From contig JACDNX010000005.1 in assembly GCA_017656385.1 (NCBI GenBank), positions 1 to 64,000 on the forward strand: a stretch of 64,000 bases of DNA. The letters run 5' to 3'. Shown piece by piece: positions 1 through 7,808 of this stretch. This stretch comes from Thermodesulfobacterium sp. GTDB lineage: Bacteria; Desulfobacterota; Thermodesulfobacteria; Thermodesulfobacteriales; Thermodesulfobacteriaceae. The notes under the pieces are model-generated. The model was not told the DNA's origin. It worked only from the letters and a program-made list of their open reading frames with translations, and made no database searches. Positions within the stretch are counted from its first letter, which is position 1. The number at the start of each line of letters is the position of its first letter. A program made the position numbers and the translations under genes.

Positions 1-559
1 TTTCCTCTATTGAAAATCTTTTATAATCTATTTTTATACCTAACCTTTTTAAACCGGCTTCAGCCAAGATAATACCATCAAATTGGCCCTCTTTCCATTT
101 TCTCAAACGTGTATCCACATTTCCTCTCAAAGGTAGAATCTCTAAATCTTTCCTTATTCTTTTTAATTGAGAAAGTCTTCTCAAACTACTTGTTCCTATC
201 TTAGAATTAGAAGGTAGTGCAGAAATATGTTCGTAATTTGAAATCCAAACATCAAAAGGTGATTCTCTTTCTGGAATACAGGCTATTTCTAATCCTTCAG
301 GTATTATAGAAGGGACATCTTTCATGCTATGGACAGCTAAATCTATTTCACCTTTGAGCAAAGCTTCTTCTATTTCTTTAACAAAAAGGCCTTTTCCTCC
401 TATTTTACTTAAAGGTGCATCTAAAATTTTGTCCCCTTTGGTTTTGATAATAACTTTTTCAAAGACAAGTCCTGGGAAAAGTGAGCTTAGTCGAGAAATT
501 ACCCAGTCGGTTTGAGCTAAAGCTAATTTACTTCCTCTGGTGCCTACCTTAATAATCAT
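1..559 (-). CDS. hemC: Hydroxymethylbilane synthase (porphobilinogen deaminase), C-terminus cut by the window edge
   Basis: The enzyme joins four porphobilinogen units into hydroxymethylbilane, the precursor of uroporphyrinogen III, siroheme and haem. The reverse-strand reading frame opens [20 protein letters not shown], which is the family N-terminus. It continues through [28 protein letters not shown] and [18 protein letters not shown], all recognised HemC motifs that bind substrate and cofactor. About 186 codons are present. The C-terminal third, including the cysteine that carries the dipyrromethane cofactor, lies beyond base 1. The gene starts 15 bases after the fmdB stop and has only a weak Shine-Dalgarno, so it is probably read from the fmdB promoter. 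In this organism it likely feeds the siroheme route to haem (see ahbC). Identification is secure. Confidence 0.93.
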   Translation of the reverse strand, partial: MIIKVGTRGSKLALAQTDWVISRLSSLFPGLVFEKVIIKTKGDKILDAPLSKIGGKGLFVKEIEEALLKGEIDLAVHSMKDVPSIIPEGLEIACIPERESPFDVWISNYEHISALPSNSKIGTSSLRRLSQLKRIRKDLEILPLRGNVDTRLRKWKEGQFDGIILAEAGLKRLGIKIDYKRFSIEE

Positions 560-574
560 TTTTAAAAAAATTTC

Positions 575-793
575 TTAATGACAACTGCTACAGGTACCGC
601 CCTTACAGGTTGAACAGGCTGAACCTACAGAGCTGGTAAATTTATTACCTGATTTAAATGCCACCTGAGAAATTAACTTTTTAACCTTTGAACTTTTACA
701 CTTTTTACAAATAACTTTATCCTTATCATCTCCTAAAATCAGCTCTTCAAAAACTTCTCCACATTCTTCACACTGAAACTCAAAAATAGGCAT
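575..793 (-). CDS. FmdB family zinc-ribbon protein
   Basis: A 72-residue protein beginning MPIFEFQCEECGEVFEELI, the FmdB/CxxC_CxxC_SSSS family signature. A four-cysteine zinc ribbon is formed by CEEC (residues 8-11) and CKKC (29-32). The tail is rich in Cys and Ser and ends in CSSCH, giving several more possible metal ligands. The family was named for a putative regulator of formamidase in Methylophilus, but the role of most members is unknown. A strong Shine-Dalgarno (GGGAGG) sits four bases before the ATG. It is the first gene of an operon with hemC. A second paralogue lies at 16455-16691. The family is certain; the function is not. Confidence 0.85.
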   Translation of the reverse strand: MPIFEFQCEECGEVFEELILGDDKDKVICKKCKSSKVKKLISQVAFKSGNKFTSSVGSACSTCKGGTCSSCH

Positions 794-857
794 AAATACC
801 TCCCATGTAAAATTATTTGAATTTTTTTACAAAAAGAGATTTATTTAAAATAATACC

Positions 858-886
858 ATTATATCATTTCGTCAACAATATCTTAA
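858..886 (-). promoter_or_regulatory. Predicted sigma-70 promoter for fmdB-hemC
   Basis: On the minus strand TTAAGA (881-886) and a perfect TATAAT (858-863) are separated by 17 bases. Transcription would start near 851, giving a leader of about 58 bases before the fmdB ATG at 793. This is read by eye from consensus matches only. Confidence 0.5.
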
Positions 887-926
887 ACAAAAAATTAAAC
901 ACCAGTAAAGGACAAAGAAAGATTGA

Positions 927-1085
927 TTAGTTTGAAATATCTGTTGTTTCAAGAAGTATGTCCCACATAAATTTTACTTCCACATCAAGGTTGTAGGCTT
1001 TTGCTAAATCATGTATTTGGGTATAACAGTTGTGAGAAGGAGCGATAACTATTTTAGCTCCAGTTGCTTTTAGAAGCCTGCTGGT
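927..1085 (-). pseudogene. Remnant of a CCG-domain Fe-S protein (HdrD/DsrK/HmcF type), C-terminal end only
   Basis: The only gap longer than 300 bases (794-1170) contains a reverse-strand stretch of 52 codons ending in a stop at 927-929. It reads ATGAKIVIAPSHNCYTQIHD and then DLAKAYNLDVEVKFMWDILL. This aligns with the C-terminus of the intact HmcF-like protein at 31381, which has TGAKIVVTPCHNCHSGIADI. The first cysteine of the PCHNC motif is Ser here. No start codon, Shine-Dalgarno or N-terminal ferredoxin domain can be found upstream, because the frame runs into the opposite-strand hldD gene. It is best read as a decayed relic of a second HmcF/TmcB/DsrK-like gene. The rest of the gap holds only the fmdB promoter. 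Confidence 0.55.
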
Positions 1086-1170
1086 CTTTATAAAAGATAA
1101 AATAATAAAATGTATGGAGGTAGGATTTTTAGTTGATTTTTTAAAAAATGATGGTATAGGTTAAGGGATT

Positions 1171-2154
1171 ATGAAAAAGGCACAAATAGTAGTTACAGGT
1201 GGAGCTGGGTTCATAGGATCAAATTTAGTAGAAGCCCTCAATCAAAGAGGAGAAGACCAAATCATCATTGTAGATCACCTTAAAGAAGGAAACAAATGGA
1301 AAAATCTATTGGATCTTAAATTTCTGGACTATATTGAGAAAGATGAATTTTTGGAAAAAATTGAAAAAGGGTATTTTAAAGAAGTCTCAGCTATTATTCA
1401 TCTTGGTGCATGTAGCAATACTACTGTAAAAGATTTGCAATTTTTATATTTAAACAATTATAAATACTCCCAAAAACTGGCTCTTTTTTCCTTAGAAAAT
1501 AATATACAATTTATCTATGCCTCATCTGCTGCAACTTATGGAGAAGGTTCCTTAGGGTTTTCTGATGATGAAACCTTGCTTCCTAAACTCAAACCATTAA
1601 ATCCTTATGGTTTTTCAAAACATCTTTTTGATCTCTGGCTTTATTACAATGGACTTTTAAATAAAGTGGTCGGTTTGAAATACTTCAATGTTTTTGGAGA
1701 AAAAGAGTTTCATAAAGGTGAAATGAGAAGTGTTGTTCTAAAGGCTTACGAGCAAATAAAAAAAGAAGAGAAGGTAAAACTTTTTAAATCCTATAACCCG
1801 GATTATCAAGATGGAGAACAATTAAGAGACTTTATTTATGTTAAAGATGCAGTAGAAGTTACGCTTTTTTTCTTGGAAAATCCCCAAATTAAAGGTATCT
1901 TTAATGTAGGAACAGGTAAAGCGAGATCCTTTAAAGATCTTGTTTTAGCCATTTTCTCAGCACTTAATATTCCTCCCAACATTGAATACATAGAAATGCC
2001 AGAATATTTAAAAAAACAGTACCAATATTTCACCCAAGCAGATATTACAAAACTCAGAAAAGCAGGTTATAATAAACCAATGTGGGAATTAGAGGATGCT
2101 GTTAAAAACTATGTAACTTATTTAGAAAAAAACTATACCTTTTTCTATGGATAG
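1171..2154 (+). CDS. hldD: ADP-L-glycero-D-manno-heptose 6-epimerase
   Basis: An NAD(P)-dependent short-chain epimerase that converts ADP-D-glycero-D-manno-heptose to the L,D form used in the inner core of LPS. The Rossmann motif TGGAGFIGSN is at residues 9-18. The HldD-typical GACSNTT segment lies near residue 77, and the catalytic Y-x3-K is in NPYGFSKHLFD near residue 150. The length (327 residues) suits the family, which runs about 310-330. The start is the ATG at 1171, with no strong Shine-Dalgarno. It overlaps the next gene by 8 bases, so the two are probably cotranscribed. Its presence implies a Gram-negative envelope with heptose-containing LPS. Confidence 0.92.
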   Translation: MKKAQIVVTGGAGFIGSNLVEALNQRGEDQIIIVDHLKEGNKWKNLLDLKFLDYIEKDEFLEKIEKGYFKEVSAIIHLGACSNTTVKDLQFLYLNNYKYSQKLALFSLENNIQFIYASSAATYGEGSLGFSDDETLLPKLKPLNPYGFSKHLFDLWLYYNGLLNKVVGLKYFNVFGEKEFHKGEMRSVVLKAYEQIKKEEKVKLFKSYNPDYQDGEQLRDFIYVKDAVEVTLFFLENPQIKGIFNVGTGKARSFKDLVLAIFSALNIPPNIEYIEMPEYLKKQYQYFTQADITKLRKAGYNKPMWELEDAVKNYVTYLEKNYTFFYG

Positions 2155-2965
2155 TAGCTCGGTATTAGAATTTTTAAAATCATTTTTTAGAAAAAGGCCT
2201 AAACACCTTTCTGAAGTTGAAGAAGAAATAAAGGAAGTTTTAGAAGAATTTAAAGATGATAGAATCTTAAGTGAATTTGAAGAAAAGCTTGTTCTGGCAT
2301 TTTTCAACCTCAAAAGTCTGGAAGTTAGGGAAATTGTAATTCCAAGAAATATATTAACTGGTTTGGAAATTTCTTCACCCTGGCAGGAAATTAAAAAAAC
2401 TATAGTCAAAAACCCTCACTATTTTTATCCTGTTTATAAAGAAAACTTAGATAATTTTTTAGGATATATAGCCTTAAAGGACATAGTAAAAGGAATAGAA
2501 AACAATAATTTTAATTGGTCAGATTTTGTAAAACCTCCTTTAATAATTCCAGAAAATATTTCTTTGGTTTCTGCTCTGGAAAAGATGATAGAAAAAAAGG
2601 TAGAAATTGCTTTTGCTGTGGATGAACATTCAGAATTAACAGGAATTATAAGATTAAAGGATATATACAATGAATTACTTAAAACTGAATTAAAGTGCCC
2701 TATTCCTGATCAAGAAGGCTGGATAATTTTACCAGCAACTTTCAAAATCAGAGATCTTGAAAAGTGTCTAAGAGTAACACTACCTAAGGGAGAATTTGAA
2801 ACCATTTCCGGACTTATCATAAGTCACTTAAAAAGAATTCCGAAACAAGGAGAAAAATTCAGTCTGGCTTCCTTAGAAATAGAAATTGTTAAGGCTGATG
2901 AAAGGAAAATAGAAATTGTCAAAATAAGGCCATTACCTGCTGACAAAGGTGAGAAATCTTGTTAA
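2147..2965 (+). CDS. CorC/HlyC-type CBS-domain protein
   Basis: A cytoplasmic protein of 272 residues resembling E. coli CorC (YbeX), linked to Mg2+/Co2+ handling. A short acidic N-terminus is followed by two CBS repeats. The first runs roughly from EIVIPRNILTGLEIS, and the second from DFVKPPLIIPENISLVSALE to GIIRLKDI. The C-terminal CorC_HlyC (transporter-associated) domain includes FETISGLIISHLKRIPKQGE. No membrane segment is visible, so it lacks the DUF21 domain of larger HlyC/CorC proteins. It sits directly upstream of lnt, the same neighbour arrangement as ybeX-lnt in Enterobacteria, and overlaps it by 17 bases. Family is firm; the exact role is inferred. Confidence 0.85.
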   Translation: MDSSSVLEFLKSFFRKRPKHLSEVEEEIKEVLEEFKDDRILSEFEEKLVLAFFNLKSLEVREIVIPRNILTGLEISSPWQEIKKTIVKNPHYFYPVYKENLDNFLGYIALKDIVKGIENNNFNWSDFVKPPLIIPENISLVSALEKMIEKKVEIAFAVDEHSELTGIIRLKDIYNELLKTELKCPIPDQEGWIILPATFKIRDLEKCLRVTLPKGEFETISGLIISHLKRIPKQGEKFSLASLEIEIVKADERKIEIVKIRPLPADKGEKSC

Positions 2966-4544
2966 TTTAGCAGCACCTTTTTTTTCTGCTCTATTACTAA
3001 CCCTCTCTTTCCCTAAGTTTAATTTATGGATTATGGGCTTTTTTTCCCTTGTTCCTCTGCTTTTTGGTTTTTCTTCTATAAAAGAAAGCAAAAATATAGT
3101 TGTTTTTTCCTTCATTTTTGGGGTTCTTCACTTCTCAACCCTTCTCTACTGGTTAGTATATACTTTAACTAAGTATGGGAATCTATTTATACTATTTTCT
3201 CTTCTGCTGCTTCTTCTTTTATCTTTCTACTTGTCTCTTTATTATGTTATCCTTTTTTATATCAACTTTAAGCTCAAAATATTTGAAATACCCAATTTTA
3301 TAAAAGCTACTTTTTTTAGCCTGACCTTTGTAGGAATTGAATACCTTAGAGGAACTTTGTTAACAGGATTTACCTGGGGACAGCTTGGTTACATTTTGAG
3401 CAATTTTTCTCCCTTTTTGCAATCAGCTGAGATATGGGGAATATGGGGATTATCTTTTATTTTGGTTTTAGCAAATTATTATCTCTTCTTTTTACTTTAC
3501 TATTTATTTTTCTTTCATAAGCCGTGGGTAAATTTAAATTTTTTAATTAACAATTTTTGCTTTCTTGCTCTATTTACCGCACTTCTCAGCTACGGGGTAT
3601 ATAAGGAAAATTTTTGGAAAAATTTACTTGCTAAGGAAAAAAGAGCCATTAAAGTTTCCCTTCTTCAGGGGAATATACCTCAGGAAATGAAAGAAAAAAG
3701 CGAAATTGAGTATTCCCTTAAGGTGTATAAAAATTTAGCTCTTTCTTCTTTGAAGGAAAGACCAGACATTATCTTTTTCCCTGAAACTGCTTTTCCCTTC
3801 TTTTTTCTTTATGAAAAAGATCCCACGCTTAAGCTTCTTTCCTCCTTAGATAATATTGAAGCTGAAGCAAAAAAATTCAATCATTTTCCTGTTTTAATTT
3901 TTGGCACATTCAGACTTGAATATAAAAAAGGAAGACCTATGGTATACAATAGTTTAATTGTATGGCATAGGAAAAAACTTATAGATTTTTATGACAAAGA
4001 AAAACTTGTTCCTTTTGGAGAATACATTCCCTTAGAAAATTATCTCTCTTTTTTGAAAAAAATTACTGTAGGGCTTGGAATTGTAAAGCCGGGATTTTCC
4101 AAAAACATCAGTGTTCCGTTGCAAGAGAAAGCTTTTAAAATAGTCCCCCTCATCTGTTTTGAGAGTGCCTTTTCAGAAATTTTAAAAAAAAGACTTAAAG
4201 AATCTCCACAATTAATTTTTATTGCCACCAATGATGCTTGGTTTGATAGAACTTCAGCTCCTTATCAGCATTTTCAGATGGCAAGGGTAAGAGCTGTTGA
4301 AGCAAGAAGATATACTCTTCAGGTTGCTAACACAGGAATAACGGGAATTATTGATCCTCTTGGAAAAATAATAAAAGCAACTCAACTTGAAAAGAGAGAA
4401 GTTGTTTTTGGAGAAGTAAAACTTTTTTCTCAAAAAACTCTTTTTGTAAAATATGGCAACATTTTAGGAATTGCTGGTTCTATAACTCTACTATTTTCTA
4501 TTCTAATTCTACTTCTTGCCAAGTCTTTAACCCCTCGGGACTAA
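2949..4544 (+). CDS. lnt: Apolipoprotein N-acyltransferase
   Basis: An inner-membrane enzyme that adds the third acyl chain to the N-terminal cysteine of lipoproteins. The first ~220 residues are very hydrophobic and would span the membrane several times. The rest is a carbon-nitrogen hydrolase domain with a recognisable triad: Glu in FFPETAFPFF, Lys in YDKEKLVPFGEYIP and Cys in PLICFESAFSE. The length (531 residues) is usual. The start is a GTG inside the end of the corC-like gene (17-base overlap), which implies translational coupling. The 3' end overlaps the convergent ubiX gene by 47 bases. Confidence 0.93.
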   Translation: MRNLVNLAAPFFSALLLTLSFPKFNLWIMGFFSLVPLLFGFSSIKESKNIVVFSFIFGVLHFSTLLYWLVYTLTKYGNLFILFSLLLLLLLSFYLSLYYVILFYINFKLKIFEIPNFIKATFFSLTFVGIEYLRGTLLTGFTWGQLGYILSNFSPFLQSAEIWGIWGLSFILVLANYYLFFLLYYLFFFHKPWVNLNFLINNFCFLALFTALLSYGVYKENFWKNLLAKEKRAIKVSLLQGNIPQEMKEKSEIEYSLKVYKNLALSSLKERPDIIFFPETAFPFFFLYEKDPTLKLLSSLDNIEAEAKKFNHFPVLIFGTFRLEYKKGRPMVYNSLIVWHRKKLIDFYDKEKLVPFGEYIPLENYLSFLKKITVGLGIVKPGFSKNISVPLQEKAFKIVPLICFESAFSEILKKRLKESPQLIFIATNDAWFDRTSAPYQHFQMARVRAVEARRYTLQVANTGITGIIDPLGKIIKATQLEKREVVFGEVKLFSQKTLFVKYGNILGIAGSITLLFSILILLLAKSLTPRD

Positions 4545-5070
4545 GTCCCAGAAATTGAAGAATCCTCCTTACAAATTGACTAATCAATTCTTCAAGGTTT
4601 TTTGGTTTGTGATAAAAACTTGGCATAGCTGGAAATATAATAGCTCCTGCTTCACTACAGGTTTTCATGTTTCTTATGTGAATTAAATTAAAAGGTGTTT
4701 CTCTTATAACCAGTATCAAAGGTTTCCTCTCTTTTAGCATCACATCTGCAGATCTTTGTAAAAGATTTCTCGCACTGCCACATGCTATAGCAGATAAAGT
4801 TCCCATGGTGCAGGGAATAATAACCATTCCAAAATATTCATTTGAGCCACTTGCAGGTGGAGCTGAAATTTCATCCTCTCTATAAAGTTTTTCTGCAAAT
4901 TTTAAAATCTCTTCCACAGGCTTTTCTAATTCATAATTCCACACCATTTCCCCTGCTCTGGTAATAATCACTTCTGCAGGATATTTAAGCTTTTTCAACT
5001 CTTTCAAAAGGTAATAAGCGTATACCACACCACTTGCTCCAGTAATCCCTATTAAAAATTTTTTCTCCAT
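4498..5070 (-). CDS. ubiX: UbiX-type flavin prenyltransferase
   Basis: UbiX prenylates FMN to make the cofactor of UbiD-type decarboxylases. The protein has 190 residues. The N-terminal FMN-binding motif ITGASGVVYAYYLL, the PCTMGTLSAIACGSARNLLQ segment and the C-terminal PLILVIRETPFN, IRNMKTCSEAGAII and PAMPSFYHKPKNLEEL motifs are all present. A UbiD partner is not in the window. It may serve menaquinone synthesis by the futalosine route or another decarboxylation, which is inference. Its start overlaps the end of the DeoC-RNase HI gene by 19 bases, so it is the last gene of the run that begins at cheA. Its 3' end overlaps convergent lnt. Confidence 0.92.
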   Translation of the reverse strand: MEKKFLIGITGASGVVYAYYLLKELKKLKYPAEVIITRAGEMVWNYELEKPVEEILKFAEKLYREDEISAPPASGSNEYFGMVIIPCTMGTLSAIACGSARNLLQRSADVMLKERKPLILVIRETPFNLIHIRNMKTCSEAGAIIFPAMPSFYHKPKNLEELISQFVRRILQFLGLSPEGLKTWQEVELE

Positions 5071-6176
5071 TTTTTAGCACTCTCCTTAGCAATTTTATCA
5101 ACTTTTTCATTATAAAAATTACCACTATGAGCTGAGACCTTCTCCCACTTAACCTGATGAAAATTTATCAATCTTTCTAAAACTTCCCAGAGTTCTCTAT
5201 TTTTAACAGGTTTACCATCTGAAGTAATGTAGCCTCTTTTTTTCCACTTAGGTAACCACTCAGTAACACCCTTAATCACATACTCTGAATCTGTATAGAT
5301 TTTTAGTCTTTTTGGCTCTTTAAAATGTGAAAGAGCTGAAATAACTGCTTTTAATTCCATTTGATTATTGGTAGCAAGTGGGTCTCCTCCACTTAGTATT
5401 TCCTCTTTTTCTCCAGATTTTATCAAAACTGCCCAGCCTCCTGGACCAGGATTGCCAAGAGAGGAACCATCTACATAAAATTCTATTTCCTCTAAATTAG
5501 AAGTGGTCTTTCCTTGAGTCTCCAGTTCTTTAATAATTTCGTAACCACTACTTGTCCCAATAACATCTGCTCCCGCAGATAAAAACTTTAAAGTATCCCT
5601 TAAAGTTTTTATTCCTCCAGAAGCTTTGATTTTAATTCTTCCTTTAGAAAATTTTTTAATAATTTCTATATCCTCTACAGAAGCTCCTCTCTTTGCAAAA
5701 CCCGTTGAAGTTTTAATAAAATCTATTCCTGTGAAAATAAGAATTTCCACTGCATTTTTTATATCAGCTTCTTGTAAATAGGAAGTTTCTATAATACTTT
5801 TTAAAACTTTATTTTCTGCAATTTTTCTAATACTGAAAAGTTCTTTTTCAAGTCTTTTATAATCCCTGGATTTTAGCCATATGAGATTTATAACAAAATC
5901 TATTTCGTCAACTCCAAGCTCTAAGAGATATTCAATCTCTGCCAATTTAGTTTCTGTTAAAGAAAAGCCCAAAGGAAAACCTGTTACCGAGGAAATCTTA
6001 AAATTCAAATTTTTGAAATTATCTTTTATATAAGGTATTAAAGAAGGAGGAACACAGAGACTCCTAAAAGGATATTGTAAGGCTTTCAATAAAAATTCAT
6101 TAAATTTTTCATAAGTTCCTGCTGGAACTAAGTAAGTATAATCTATTTTTGAAGCTAAACTATTGGGATTAAACAT
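5052..6176 (-). CDS. Fusion of deoxyribose-phosphate aldolase and ribonuclease HI
   Basis: A single 374-residue frame carries two complete enzymes. Residues ~1-215 are a DeoC aldolase, which cleaves deoxyribose-5-phosphate to glyceraldehyde-3-phosphate and acetaldehyde. Schiff-base Lys155 lies in FIKTSTGF, Lys184 in IKIKASGGIK, and Asp93 in EIDFVIN. Residues ~230-374 are RNase HI, which removes RNA from RNA-DNA hybrids. Asp236 (YVDGSSLGNPGPGGW), Glu274 (NQMELKAV), Asp296 (YTDSEYV), His350 and Asp360 (NEKVDKIAK) form the full catalytic set, and the basic handle WLPKWKKRGY is kept. A short polar linker (GKTTSNLEE) joins them. No frame break is needed, so this is a true fusion. It lies between midA and ubiX. 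Both activities look intact. Confidence 0.9.
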   Translation of the reverse strand: MFNPNSLASKIDYTYLVPAGTYEKFNEFLLKALQYPFRSLCVPPSLIPYIKDNFKNLNFKISSVTGFPLGFSLTETKLAEIEYLLELGVDEIDFVINLIWLKSRDYKRLEKELFSIRKIAENKVLKSIIETSYLQEADIKNAVEILIFTGIDFIKTSTGFAKRGASVEDIEIIKKFSKGRIKIKASGGIKTLRDTLKFLSAGADVIGTSSGYEIIKELETQGKTTSNLEEIEFYVDGSSLGNPGPGGWAVLIKSGEKEEILSGGDPLATNNQMELKAVISALSHFKEPKRLKIYTDSEYVIKGVTEWLPKWKKRGYITSDGKPVKNRELWEVLERLINFHQVKWEKVSAHSGNFYNEKVDKIAKESAKKWRKNF

Positions 6177-6181
6177 TAAAA

Positions 6182-7282
6182 TTAGTTTGTATAAAGTAAA
6201 TAAATGCGGTTGCTTAAAGAAAAACCCTTCAATCCCTTCTCAGGTTTTTCTTTTAATTTAGCCTGGATAAGAACCCAATGAGAGCTTCCCAATCCTTCTG
6301 GGAAAATTAAAAATTTAAGAGCTTCCATATCCTTCCAGCTTCTTTCAGAAACTTCGTAAAATATTTCATTTATACCAAGGGATACCAAAAAGGAACCCTG
6401 TTGAGTAAAACCGATATTCAAAAACCCATATTTCTCTCCCAATTCCCTGAGCAAAGTAAAGTCCACATGTGAAGTGATATCCATTTCCCCTGGTTTAAAA
6501 TATGGATTGTCCATAATTCTATGTTTGTAGTAGCAAAGAAGAGTGCCTTTATTTCTTTCTGGAGAATAATAATCCTGTCTCAAATAGCCGTAATCTATAG
6601 TGATAACAAATCCTTCTTCCAACTTTTCAGAAAGAACTTTATAAAAATCCTCTATTCTTAAGCAAATTTCTGTTCTATAATGTTCTTCCCAAAAAGAGTA
6701 ATAAGGCTCTATTATCTTAAGAATTTTATCATTTTCTATTTCTTCCAAAACTTCTTTTATGCTGCCATTTTTTATCTCAATCCATACTTCATTTATTTTT
6801 CTCCCATTCTTTTGAATTAATCTTACAGGAAAGGAATCAAAAAGCTCGTTAGACAAAAAAACTCCTTTAAACTTAGGCACCTCTTCCAAGCTTTTTACCC
6901 ACTTTATCCTTGATTTAAATTTAAGTAGTGTCTTTTCCTGAATTTCTCTTATAATAGAAAAAGGCTCTATGATTAAATAATTAAAGATATATCCCTTTTT
7001 TTCAGAGTATTCCAGAATGTCATTTGCTAAAAACCCCTGCCCTGCTCCAGCTTCAACTATTAAAAAATCTTCTGGTTTTTTTAAAAGTTCGTATATCTCA
7101 ATGATCTGACACGCAAGGGTTGCTCCAAAAATTTTATGAATACAGGGTGAAGTTATATAATCCCCCTTTTTAGAAGGTAGATTTCCCCGAGCATAATATC
7201 CATGCTCGGGGTGATATAAACATAACTCCATATACCTTTCAAAAGTTAATGGAGACTCACGAGCCAGAACATCTAAAAGCAT
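6182..7282 (-). CDS. MidA/NDUFAF7-family SAM-dependent methyltransferase (DUF185)
   Basis: A 366-residue protein with the typical N-terminal segment LTFERYMELCLYHPEHGYYA. The family glycine-rich SAM motif VEAGAGQGFLANDIL follows near residue 95. Later family blocks include FKGVFLSNELFDSFPVRLI and ITIDYGYL. Mitochondrial NDUFAF7 dimethylates an arginine in a complex I subunit. The bacterial substrate is not settled, so only the family is assigned. It begins six bases after the cheX stop without a clear Shine-Dalgarno and is probably read through from the chemotaxis operon. Residues that bind SAM appear intact. Confidence 0.85.
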   Translation of the reverse strand: MLLDVLARESPLTFERYMELCLYHPEHGYYARGNLPSKKGDYITSPCIHKIFGATLACQIIEIYELLKKPEDFLIVEAGAGQGFLANDILEYSEKKGYIFNYLIIEPFSIIREIQEKTLLKFKSRIKWVKSLEEVPKFKGVFLSNELFDSFPVRLIQKNGRKINEVWIEIKNGSIKEVLEEIENDKILKIIEPYYSFWEEHYRTEICLRIEDFYKVLSEKLEEGFVITIDYGYLRQDYYSPERNKGTLLCYYKHRIMDNPYFKPGEMDITSHVDFTLLRELGEKYGFLNIGFTQQGSFLVSLGINEIFYEVSERSWKDMEALKFLIFPEGLGSSHWVLIQAKLKEKPEKGLKGFSLSNRIYLLYTN

Positions 7283-7288
7283 TACTAT

Positions 7289-7762
7289 TTACTTTTTAAC
7301 CAGCCCAAACTCTATTAGTAAATCCTTGTCACTATCTATCTGATACAAAAAAGCCATTCTCGGGATCTTGCTTGGAATTTCTATTTTATGATTTTCACCT
7401 GTAACTATAGAAGGAGTTGAGGCTTGCAGAGTTATACCGGTTTTTTCAAACTCTCTTCTGAAAACACCACATATCTGATTAGTAATTTCTCCACTTGCGT
7501 CAATAACCTCCTTAGTAATCTCGTTTCTCTCTTCACCAAGCATATTTTTCATAAATTCAAAAATTATCCTTTTATCATAACTAACAATAAAAACTCCCTT
7601 CAGTTTTTCAGAAGCAAGTCCTACAACTACTGAAATATCTTTTAGCTGTGTATTTTCTTTCCTAACTTCAGTACTTTTTAGCACTGGGTTTTTCATCAAA
7701 TACATACCTATAACTTCTTCCACAGCTTTTTTGAGGCAATCTGAAACTACAGAACCCTGCAT
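7289..7762 (-). CDS. cheX: CheX-type chemotaxis phosphatase / CheC-like protein
   Basis: CheX and CheC proteins dephosphorylate CheY-P. This one has 157 residues, matching CheX length. The helix with the catalytic Glu and Asn is DASGEITNQICGVFRREFE near residues 88-106, a single copy as expected for CheX (CheC has two). The Shine-Dalgarno GAGGAGGT lies just before the ATG. It follows mcp in a cheA-cheW-mcp-cheX operon. Its target may be the receiver domain fused to CheA, since no separate CheY is seen nearby. That partner is an inference. Confidence 0.82.
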   Translation of the reverse strand: MQGSVVSDCLKKAVEEVIGMYLMKNPVLKSTEVRKENTQLKDISVVVGLASEKLKGVFIVSYDKRIIFEFMKNMLGEERNEITKEVIDASGEITNQICGVFRREFEKTGITLQASTPSIVTGENHKIEIPSKIPRMAFLYQIDSDKDLLIEFGLVKK

Positions 7763-7808
7763 TTACACCTCCTCGTCCATCCCGCTATTTTTTATTACAA
7801 AAAACTGT

